Shown here piece after piece: positions 42,338 to 49,190 of a stretch of DNA of 64,000 bases. Positions within the stretch are counted from its first letter, which is position 1, and every line of letters starts with the position of its first letter. Under the pieces are notes generated by a model, which did no database searches, had not been told where the DNA came from, and was given only the letters and a program-made list of their open reading frames with translations. The position numbers and the translations under genes were made by a program. Origin of the DNA: FEN-1099 sp964511015 (GTDB taxonomy: Bacteria; Lernaellota; Lernaellaia; Lernaellales; Lernaellaceae); contig CAZEDX010000014.1 of assembly GCA_964511015.1 (NCBI GenBank), forward strand, positions 1-64,000, in the 5' to 3' direction.

Positions 42338-43123
42338 ATGAGGCAGCGTCGATCGGACCGAAACGGTCAAAAAGGTTTCACTTTGACTGAACTTCTGGTG
42401 GTGATCGCGGTGATCGGCATTCTCGCCGGCATCGCGCTTCCGCGCCTGGTCGGTTATCGCGACGAGGCGGACAAGGTGTTTGCCCTCGACCAGCTCCGCG
42501 ATTTGCAGGCGCTGGCGACGGTGTATTACCACGAACACGAGCAGCCGCCGACGATCGAGGAGCTGAGCGCGCAATACAACCGCTCGCACAACGACAAGAT
42601 CATCGGCCGGTGGGCCGTGATGTCGGTCGGCTACGGGCAGAGCTCGGTAAAGTTGGCTGAAGGAGGCGTCAACGGTTACCAGCCGGCTTACATCATCTGC
42701 AGCACGTACGAGATCCGTAACGTGGCGTATGTGTACGGCCTCGACGACAAACCGCCTGAGGTGGCGAAGGTGGGCTCCGACCCGATCGGTATCGGCCAGT
42801 GCGGACCGAGCACGGGGTCGGCGCCTGCCCAACCGGCGGCCCCGGTACCGACGCCCGAGCCGCCGGCCAACCCCCCGGCCAGTCCGCCGCCGACCAACAA
42901 TCCGCCGGAGCAGCCCCCCGGCAATCCGTCTGGCGGCAACCCGCTGTCGAACGAATGCAACGTCGACGAGCAGTGCCCGTGTGAAAACAATTGGCCGAAC
43001 CATGGTCAGTACGAGAACTGTGTGGTCCACTTGGCCAACGAATGCTGGAAAGCCGGCAAGATCAGCAAGGAAACCCGCCAGCAGTGGGTCACCGATGCAG
43101 CCCATAGCATTTGCGGGATGTAG
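42338..43123 (+). CDS. type IV prepilin-like protein 1
   Basis: GGAGGAG site before ATG 42338. Short basic leader and prepilin peptidase site KG/FTLTELLVVIAVIGILAG with Gly13, Phe14 and Glu at +5, all canonical. The globular part (YHEHEQPPTIEELSAQY, YQPAYIICSTYEIRN, DPIGIGQCGP) is followed by a Pro/Ala-rich linker (about 180-215) and a C-terminal Cys-rich helical module (CNVDEQCPC, CVVHLANEC, HSICGM) not typical of pilins. Probably a minor pilin or pseudopilin-like surface protein assembled by a T4P/T2S machine elsewhere. Strong paralogue at 43375. Confidence 0.85.
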   Translation: MRQRRSDRNGQKGFTLTELLVVIAVIGILAGIALPRLVGYRDEADKVFALDQLRDLQALATVYYHEHEQPPTIEELSAQYNRSHNDKIIGRWAVMSVGYGQSSVKLAEGGVNGYQPAYIICSTYEIRNVAYVYGLDDKPPEVAKVGSDPIGIGQCGPSTGSAPAQPAAPVPTPEPPANPPASPPPTNNPPEQPPGNPSGGNPLSNECNVDEQCPCENNWPNHGQYENCVVHLANECWKAGKISKETRQQWVTDAAHSICGM

Positions 43124-43150
43124 CGCGGCGAGAGTATACCTCCCACGGTA

Positions 43151-43184
43151 CGGCCACTGGGTCTGGAGGGAGACCCGGTGGCCG
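43151..43184 (+). terminator. rho-independent terminator after prepilin 1
   Basis: Stem CGGCCACTGGGTCT/AGACCCGGTGGCCG with a 6-base loop, one mismatch, followed within five bases by TTTTT. Confidence 0.7.
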
Positions 43185-43230
43185 TCGCGTTTTTGTTTCC
43201 GATAGCCCATTCCGTCGGAAAGAAACGATG

Positions 43231-43245
43231 CATTACGAAACGTGA
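43231..43245. repeat. second copy of the 15-base leader word
   Basis: Exact copy of 42183-42197, lying 130 bases before the second prepilin start. Here the arms are GAAAC-N8-GTTTC. Confidence 0.6.
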
Positions 43246-43374
43246 GACTGTTTCCCGCGCTTCGACGGGCACGGATACTCGCCTTTCATGGCCAACCTGC
43301 CGAAATTTCTATATCGGATGGACGACTCCGATGTTTGGCATGAGTTCTGCCATACATAGCCACTGGAGGGGCAG

Positions 43375-44151
43375 GTGTTGTTGAAATGTTGCCAGGGGCA
43401 GAAAAGAGCTAGCGGCTTCACATTGGTGGATGTCCTGCTGGCCATCACGGTGGTGGGGATCATCACCGCCGGCGCGCTGAACCAGGGATTGGTCCAGCGT
43501 TTGCGGGCGAGTACCCGGTCTGCTGTGAGCGAATTGAATGCCTTGCGCGATTTGGCCGACCAGCACTATCTCCTCAACGGCCGGGCTCCGACGGTCGGCC
43601 AGTTGCGCACCATGTACCACAACCGCCACCACAAACCGGTGGTCGGCCGCTGGGTCGTGCTCGATGGCAAATCGCTGCCGCTGCCCGAAGACGGCATCCG
43701 CGGCTACCACCCGGCTTACGTCATCTGCAGCACGTTTCGGATCCCGAACGCCGACTACGTCTACGTGATGGACGGGCACCAGCCGGAATTCGCCGGCGTC
43801 GGCGACGACCCGCTCGGCGTCGGCCAGTGCGGACCGGCGGCGTGGGCCTATGCCGAGGGCGTCGATCCTTACCAGCCCGAGCCGGAAGTGCTTCGCCCGT
43901 CGGTAACCGTGTACAAGGCGGAGCCGCTGCCGAAGGTCAAACCGCGGCTGCTGGAAGAGCCGAAGGTCGAGGAAGTCGACGTATGCGCCCTCGACCGCCG
44001 CTGCCCCTGCCAGTCCACCTGGGCCAACCGCGGCGAATACGAAGACTGCGTGAAGGACGTGGCTCGCGAATGCAACGAATCGGGCCGCATCGGTCAGGAC
44101 GTCCGCGAGCAGTGGCTCGCCGAAGCACGCGCCAGCATCTGCGGTCTGTGA
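43375..44151 (+). CDS. type IV prepilin-like protein 2, Asp at +5
   Basis: GTG start after CTGGAGGGGCAG. Leader then SG/FTLVDVLLAITVVGIITAG: the Gly and Phe are canonical but the +5 residue is Asp instead of the near-invariant Glu. The rest parallels protein 1 (YHPAYVICSTFRIPN, DPLGVGQCGP, CALDRRCPC, CVKDVARECNE, ASICGL) with a shorter Pro-poor linker. Gene duplication followed by divergence; the pair may form a heteromeric pilus tip (inference). Confidence 0.82.
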   Translation: MLLKCCQGQKRASGFTLVDVLLAITVVGIITAGALNQGLVQRLRASTRSAVSELNALRDLADQHYLLNGRAPTVGQLRTMYHNRHHKPVVGRWVVLDGKSLPLPEDGIRGYHPAYVICSTFRIPNADYVYVMDGHQPEFAGVGDDPLGVGQCGPAAWAYAEGVDPYQPEPEVLRPSVTVYKAEPLPKVKPRLLEEPKVEEVDVCALDRRCPCQSTWANRGEYEDCVKDVARECNESGRIGQDVREQWLAEARASICGL

Positions 44152-44301
44152 GCGCGGAAAGAGTCCGGGGGATCCGAGACCCGGCGCCCGGCACCTGATT
44201 CCCCAAGCCTCAAGTCCTCATCTCTTCGTCATGCCGTCCATCCGTTGACACCGCCTCCGGCATGACCGAATCTGAAGCCTGAACCACCGGCGAGGAAGAC
44301 G

Positions 44302-45684
44302 ATGAATCCGGCGATCTATGCGGGTCGGCGCGCGAAGCTGCGCGAGTTGGTGAGCGAGGGAGCGATTCTGTTGTTGGGCAACGCGGAGGCGCCGCGGAAC
44401 TACGCGGCCAACGCGTATCCGTTTCGACAGGATGCGACGTTCCTCTACTACACCGGGCTGGCGGTGCCGCAGCAGGCGCTGCTGATTCTGCCCGACGGCC
44501 ACGAGATTCTGTTCGGCGAGCCGGTGACGATGGACGACGTGATCTGGATGGGGCCGCAGCCGGCGGTGCACGAGTATGCGGAAACGGCGAACATCGGCGA
44601 CATCGGCAACCTCGAGTGGCTCAAGCAGACACTCGACAAACTGCGCGCACAGAACGTGACGATCCACTATCTGCCGCCCTATCGCGGCGAGCGCACGCTG
44701 TGGCTGGCGAAGCTGCTCGACTATGCGCCGGCGCACGTGGCCGAGGGCGTGTCGACGGCGCTGGTGCAGGCGGTGGTGAAGCAGCGCAGTCTCAAGTCGC
44801 CGGAGGAGATCGTCGAGATCGAAAACGCGATCGGCGCGACGGCGGCGATGATGCAGGTGGCGTTGCAAACCATTCGGCCGGGCGTGCCCGAATCGATGGT
44901 CGCCGGGTTGATGCAGGGCGTGGCCCTGGCGTTGGGCCGGCAACAGGCGTTCCTGCCGATCGTTTCGGTGCGCGGCGAGGTGCTGCACAACAACTACTAC
45001 GGCAACGTCATGCAGCCCGGGCATCTGCTGCTGATCGACTGCGGCGCCGAATCGCCGCGCGGCTACGCCGGCGACATCACGCGCACCTTCCCGGTCAGCG
45101 GCCAGTTCACCGAGCCGCAGCGCGAGATTTACGAAGTCGTGCTGCGTGCGCAACAGGCGGTCATCGACACCGCCTCGCCCCGTGTGACCAACCGCGATCT
45201 GCATTTCGTCGCCGCGCGCGCCATCGCCGCCGGGCTGAAAGACCTCGGCCTGATGCGGGGCGATGTCGACGAAGCGGTGCAGGCCGGCGCGCACGCGCTG
45301 TTCTTCCCGCACGGCATCGGCCACATGCTGGGGCTGGACGTGCACGACATGGAAGACCTGGGCGACGCGGTGGGCTACGCGCCGGGCGACGAGCGCTCGC
45401 CGCAGTTCGGGCTGTCGTTCCTGCGCCTGGCCCGCGCGCTCGAGCCGGGCTTCGTCATCACCGACGAGCCGGGTGTCTACTTCATTCCGCCGCTCATCGA
45501 CCAGTGGACCACGGAGAAACGCCACGAGTCGTTCATCAACTACGAGCTGCTCGCGCGGTACCGCGACTTCGGCGGCATCCGTATCGAAGACGATCTGCTG
45601 ATCACCGACACCGGCGCGCGCGTGCTCGGCACCGGCATTGTCAAAGCGGTGAAAGACATCGAAGCGGCGATGAAGAGGGGGTAG
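44302..45684 (+). CDS. Xaa-Pro aminopeptidase (M24B)
   Basis: Removes N-terminal residues before proline; cytoplasmic dimanganese enzyme. N-terminal creatinase-like domain (NYAANAYPFRQDATFLYYTG) and pita-bread domain with all metal ligands: LIDCGAE and GYAGDITRTF (two Asp), FPHGIGHMLGLDVHD (His), ITDEPGVYF (Glu) and IRIEDDLLIT (Glu). 460 residues is usual for PepP-like proteins. Monocistronic. The 150 bases upstream show no gene. Confidence 0.93.
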   Translation: MNPAIYAGRRAKLRELVSEGAILLLGNAEAPRNYAANAYPFRQDATFLYYTGLAVPQQALLILPDGHEILFGEPVTMDDVIWMGPQPAVHEYAETANIGDIGNLEWLKQTLDKLRAQNVTIHYLPPYRGERTLWLAKLLDYAPAHVAEGVSTALVQAVVKQRSLKSPEEIVEIENAIGATAAMMQVALQTIRPGVPESMVAGLMQGVALALGRQQAFLPIVSVRGEVLHNNYYGNVMQPGHLLLIDCGAESPRGYAGDITRTFPVSGQFTEPQREIYEVVLRAQQAVIDTASPRVTNRDLHFVAARAIAAGLKDLGLMRGDVDEAVQAGAHALFFPHGIGHMLGLDVHDMEDLGDAVGYAPGDERSPQFGLSFLRLARALEPGFVITDEPGVYFIPPLIDQWTTEKRHESFINYELLARYRDFGGIRIEDDLLITDTGARVLGTGIVKAVKDIEAAMKRG

Positions 45685-45704
45685 GGGCTGCGGCCGCCGC
45701 CGGG

Positions 45705-46055
45705 CTATTTCTTTTCCGCCACGCAGCCATCCGCCGGCGTACACACCAAGGGCGAAGTTTCGCCGCCGCGTTGCACGGTCAGGCGGTAACCTTCGTTGAC
45801 CGCGTCAAAACGGAAGGTGATCTGCGGATCGTCGGTCAACGTGGCGTCCAGCGCCAGCAGTTCCTCGAGCGAAGACGCAAAGCGCGCCTCGCCGCCGGGC
45901 GCCGATTGATAGAGCATCTCCTGCGCCGTGGCCGCGCGCTGCGCGTGTTGCCGCACCGCATCGGGCACGTTGGCGGCCGGCGCGGATTTGCCGCAGCCCG
46001 TCGCACACGCCAGGCAGCAGATCAAGCAGACGGTAAATTTCAGGTGGCGAAACAT
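45705..46055 (-). CDS. small lipoprotein of unknown function
   Basis: 116 residues. Lipoprotein signal with lipobox ATGC (Cys21) after FTVCLICCLACA. The mature part has a short helix (VRQHAQRAATAQEMLYQSA) and strands ITFRFDAVNEGYRLTVQRGG, ending with a C-T-P-A-D-G-C pair. Convergent with the aminopeptidase gene. No family recognised, although the strand part recalls the C-terminal lobe of minor pilins. Confidence 0.65.
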   Translation of the reverse strand: MFRHLKFTVCLICCLACATGCGKSAPAANVPDAVRQHAQRAATAQEMLYQSAPGGEARFASSLEELLALDATLTDDPQITFRFDAVNEGYRLTVQRGGETSPLVCTPADGCVAEKK

Positions 46056-46363
46056 CGGCGCTTTCTAGCACAGGGACGTCGTCGAACTCAACCGGTCAAG
46101 ACTCTTCGGCGGCGGTGTGCGGATGCGAGAAAATCCGGAGGCATCGCCCCGCGAACCCCTCCTCCCCTTGCAAGGGGTTCATTCAGTTTGGTTCCTCCGG
46201 ACGATAGATCAATCTAGCAAAACCTTTGCCATCTTTCGGGTAAAACGCTAAGTCCAATAAGCGACTGACTTTTTCTCCGAATCGGTTTTCGCAATCGTCC
46301 AAGAATGGCCTACCGTGACGACATTTCGCGCGACGAAATGCCGCTTTTTGTCACTGTGTGTTG
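46056..46363. other. intergenic, no gene seen
   Basis: 308 bases between two - strand genes. No convincing open frame, repeat or hairpin with a T-run was recognised. Confidence 0.4.
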
Positions 46364-47011
46364 CTAAAAGAAACGATAGGAAACGCGTAATAGACCGGTG
46401 AAGTTGTTGATGCGCCGTTCGAGCGTGTGTTTCTGGCCGGCGACGATAACGTCTTCGTACACCGGCACCGGGTTGGCCAGTTCGGCGTCGGCGCCGAGGC
46501 CGAGGTAGAAGCCGGGCGTGAAGAGCTGCAGGTCGCAACCGAGCGAGGCGCCGAAGAGGAAGTAGTAGTTTTTGTCGATCTTGTCCTTGAAGGTCAGCCA
46601 CGCCCCCGGGCCGATCCAGGGCTCGATCGTCGGCGCGGTCGCGCTGGGCAGCGCGAAGATCATCCGGTAGCGTGACACCAGACCGATGTCGTAGTAGATG
46701 TCGGGGAAGCTGTAGTAGAACGAGCCCAGCAGACCGAAGTTGCCCGGGCCGATGTCGACCAGCGAAAAGTCGACGAAGCCGCCGGTCGCCATGCCGGAGT
46801 CGCTATAGACCGACTCGTCGAGTTCTTTGCTCGCGCCCGACTGGGCGTCGACTTCCAGCGCGCGGCCGCTGTGGTAGTTTAGGCCGGTTACGATGCCGAC
46901 GATGAGATTGGGCGACCGGTCTTCATCGGTTTCGCCATCGGTGGCGAAGATCACGCCCGACAGCGGCACCAGCAACAATCCTAGCAGCAGCAACAGGGCT
47001 CGCGCTTTCAT
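46364..47011 (-). CDS. outer-membrane beta-barrel-like protein
   Basis: Signal peptide KARALLLLLGLLLVPLSGVIFA. About eight amphipathic strands (LIVGIVTGLNYHSG, GGFVDFSLVDIG, FGLLGSFYYSFPDIYYDIGLV, YYFLFGASLGCDLQLF, FYLGLGADAEL) and the terminal VSYRFF, the aromatic ending recognised by the Bam machinery. 215 residues suits an eight-stranded barrel. Function unknown. Confidence 0.75.
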   Translation of the reverse strand: MKARALLLLLGLLLVPLSGVIFATDGETDEDRSPNLIVGIVTGLNYHSGRALEVDAQSGASKELDESVYSDSGMATGGFVDFSLVDIGPGNFGLLGSFYYSFPDIYYDIGLVSRYRMIFALPSATAPTIEPWIGPGAWLTFKDKIDKNYYFLFGASLGCDLQLFTPGFYLGLGADAELANPVPVYEDVIVAGQKHTLERRINNFTGLLRVSYRFF

Positions 47012-47138
47012 CGCCAGGCCTCCACGCCGACAAACCGTTGCCGCGGACGCTATCGCGTCGGCCGGGTCATGTCAACAAACGGCGCCGCCGCCGAGCCACC
47101 GCGTTGAAATCGGAGCGTCAACATGCCTAACATGCCGC

Positions 47139-48587
47139 ATGCGCCTGATGGTCGTCATGCTGTTATGCTTGCTGTCTGCCGCTGCGCTCGCGGCCTGCGC
47201 CGGTTCGCCGGACGACGATGACGCCGCCGCCGCGCCCGACGACGATACCGACGACGATCAATCCGTCGATGACGACACGCTTGATGACGATGCGATCGAT
47301 GACGACGCCGTTGACGACGACCTGACGGATGACGACACGGCCGATGATGATGTGGCCGGTCCGTTCTGCGCCGACTTCGAGCGCTACTGGCATACGCTGG
47401 ACGAGCGATATGCCTATTTCATCGAGAAGAACATCGATTGGGACGCGGTATACAGTGCCCAGCGCGACGCCGCGTGCGCCGAGGTTGATGTCGCCGCCTT
47501 TCAACTGCGGTTGGCGGCCGTCACTGCGGCGCTCGGCGACAGTCATACGTGGTCGAGCCTCAACCGCGTGCCCGCCGCGCGGCAGCCGGCGCGGGACGCG
47601 ACCGGCGTGTGTCTGCAGCGCGACGCGGCCGGCGTGCATCTGTCTCATCTGACTGCTGAAGCACAAAGCGCGGGGTTGTGGTTGGGTGATCGTGTGGTTG
47701 CTTTGGACGGCGAAGCGGTCGACGCGGTACTCGCCCGCGCCCGTTCGTGGGAAGGCTGCTCGACCGATCAATGTTGTGACCGCTGGGTGCTGCCGTATGT
47801 CGATCGCTACGCGCGCGGGCCGCAACAGGTGGTCTATACGGTCGAACGCGACGGCGAGCAAATGGAAATTCCACTCGCGCGAAATGGATCGGCCTGGTAC
47901 GGCACATGCCAGAGCGACCCCTTGCGCGAGTTTCTCGCCGACGCCGCCGGCACCTATGTCCATGCCAAGCCGATCGGCGACGATTTGGCGTACGTGCAAC
48001 TGACCAATCTCAACGACGGCTATCAAGAGGCGATTCTGCGGGAGCTCGACGCCGCGCTGGCGGCGTTTGCCGATCGCGATGGACTCGTGTTCGACGTGCG
48101 CGACAACCATGGCGGCTCGGATCTGGTGGCCATGGCCGTGCTGGCCCGGTTTCTGGGCGAGGTGATCTGGCCCGTGCATGTGCGCTACAAACTCGGCCCA
48201 GCGCACGACTCGTTCACGCCGTGGATTCCGGAACCGATTCTTCCTGGCCTGGCGCCGACCAGCCAACCGGTGGTGTTGCTCGTCAACGGCGGCTGCCTCA
48301 GCGCGGCCGACTTTTTTGTCGCCGGCGCATCGCTGGTCCCTTCGTTTACCCTGCTAGGCACTACTTCCTGTGGCGGCACCGGCGCGCCCGACCATGACGT
48401 GCTGCCGATCTCGCAGACTACGTATTACTTCTCTCAGATGCAGCGGCGGTATGTACCGACCTGGGAACAGATCGAAGGGCGCGGCATCGATCCCGACATT
48501 GTTGTCGAACCCGATCCGGCTGATCTGGCCGCCGGTATCGACACCCAACTAGCCGCCGCGATCGCATGGTTGCGGGCCGGTCGCTAG
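47139..48587 (+). CDS. S41-family peptidase lipoprotein with poly-Asp spacer
   Basis: ATG 47139 starts a lipoprotein signal (LMVVMLLCLLSAAALAAC). Directly after the lipid-modified Cys come about 50 residues of x-x-D-D-D repeats. The catalytic part resembles C-terminal-processing and Tricorn-core peptidases: a helical start with LRLAAVTAALGDSHTWSSL, a PDZ-like segment (GLWLGDRVVALDGEAVDAV), then LVFDVRDNHGGSDLVA and VNGGCLSAADFF with the nucleophile Ser388. The usual Lys four residues later is not obvious (DFFVAG), so a Ser-His/Glu dyad or a reduced activity is possible. Several cysteines suggest disulfides. Anchored at the cell surface or in the periplasm. Confidence 0.85.
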   Translation: MRLMVVMLLCLLSAAALAACAGSPDDDDAAAAPDDDTDDDQSVDDDTLDDDAIDDDAVDDDLTDDDTADDDVAGPFCADFERYWHTLDERYAYFIEKNIDWDAVYSAQRDAACAEVDVAAFQLRLAAVTAALGDSHTWSSLNRVPAARQPARDATGVCLQRDAAGVHLSHLTAEAQSAGLWLGDRVVALDGEAVDAVLARARSWEGCSTDQCCDRWVLPYVDRYARGPQQVVYTVERDGEQMEIPLARNGSAWYGTCQSDPLREFLADAAGTYVHAKPIGDDLAYVQLTNLNDGYQEAILRELDAALAAFADRDGLVFDVRDNHGGSDLVAMAVLARFLGEVIWPVHVRYKLGPAHDSFTPWIPEPILPGLAPTSQPVVLLVNGGCLSAADFFVAGASLVPSFTLLGTTSCGGTGAPDHDVLPISQTTYYFSQMQRRYVPTWEQIEGRGIDPDIVVEPDPADLAAGIDTQLAAAIAWLRAGR

Positions 48588-48601
48588 GCGGCGGAGGTAG
48601 C

Positions 48602-49138
48602 GTGACTCTCTACTACGCGCTCGATCTGATGATTGGTTTCGGCGCGCCGCTGGCCGTGTACGCACTCTGGCGTCGCGGTTACATCGATCCGCGGCTGTGG
48701 CGAATGTTCTGGTTCGGCTGCTTCCTCGGTCTGTTCTGGGAAGTGCCGGTCTTCGTGCTGAGCAAACACGGGTCGGTTCCGTTCATCACCTGGGAGCGAC
48801 CGCTGCCGGCGCACTACCTCGTTTTTCTCGTCGCGCACACGTTGTGGGACGGCGGGCTGTTCGTCGTCGGCGTGTGGCTGGTGAAACTCCTATGCCCGGC
48901 GCCGGCGCTAACGCGTTTCCGTTGGGACGAGTTGGCGGTGCTGGTGGCATGGGGGCAGGTGTCGTCGGTCGGCGTGGAGGTATCCAGCGTGTGGAACGAT
49001 GCCTGGGTATACGTTGCGGGCTACTGGTGGAACCCGACGCTGGCCACGCTCAACGGCCACCCGCTTACCTTGTGGCCGCAAATCCCCTGGCTGGTGGCGC
49101 CGGTCGTGTTCTACCTGGTGTTCGTCCGCCGCCGGTAA
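48602..49138 (+). CDS. multi-spanning membrane protein of unknown function
   Basis: GTG start after GCGGAGG, 14 bases after the S41 gene. 178 residues with about five transmembrane helices (YYALDLMIGFGAPLAVYALW, MFWFGCFLGLFWEVPVFVLS, FLVAHTLWDGGLFVVGVWLVK, PWLVAPVVFYLVFV). Conserved-looking polar spots (F-W-E-V-P, H-T-L-W-D-G-G) hint at an enzyme or channel. No family recognised. Confidence 0.7.
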   Translation: MTLYYALDLMIGFGAPLAVYALWRRGYIDPRLWRMFWFGCFLGLFWEVPVFVLSKHGSVPFITWERPLPAHYLVFLVAHTLWDGGLFVVGVWLVKLLCPAPALTRFRWDELAVLVAWGQVSSVGVEVSSVWNDAWVYVAGYWWNPTLATLNGHPLTLWPQIPWLVAPVVFYLVFVRRR

Positions 49139-49143
49139 AAAAG

Positions 49144-49170
49144 GGGCCCGGGGCGGCGCGACCCGGGCCC
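49144..49170 (-). terminator. terminator between convergent genes
   Basis: Perfect arms GGGCCCGGG/CCCGGGCCC with a 9-base middle. Six A residues at 49137-49142 provide the T-run for the - strand gene ending at 49191. Confidence 0.75.
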
Positions 49171-49190
49171 TGGTGCGATGGCTGCGTCAA

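Noticed and set aside
44218..45744. 508-codon - strand open frame opposite the aminopeptidase
   Set aside because: His/Arg-rich shadow frame; M24 ligands are all on the + strand.
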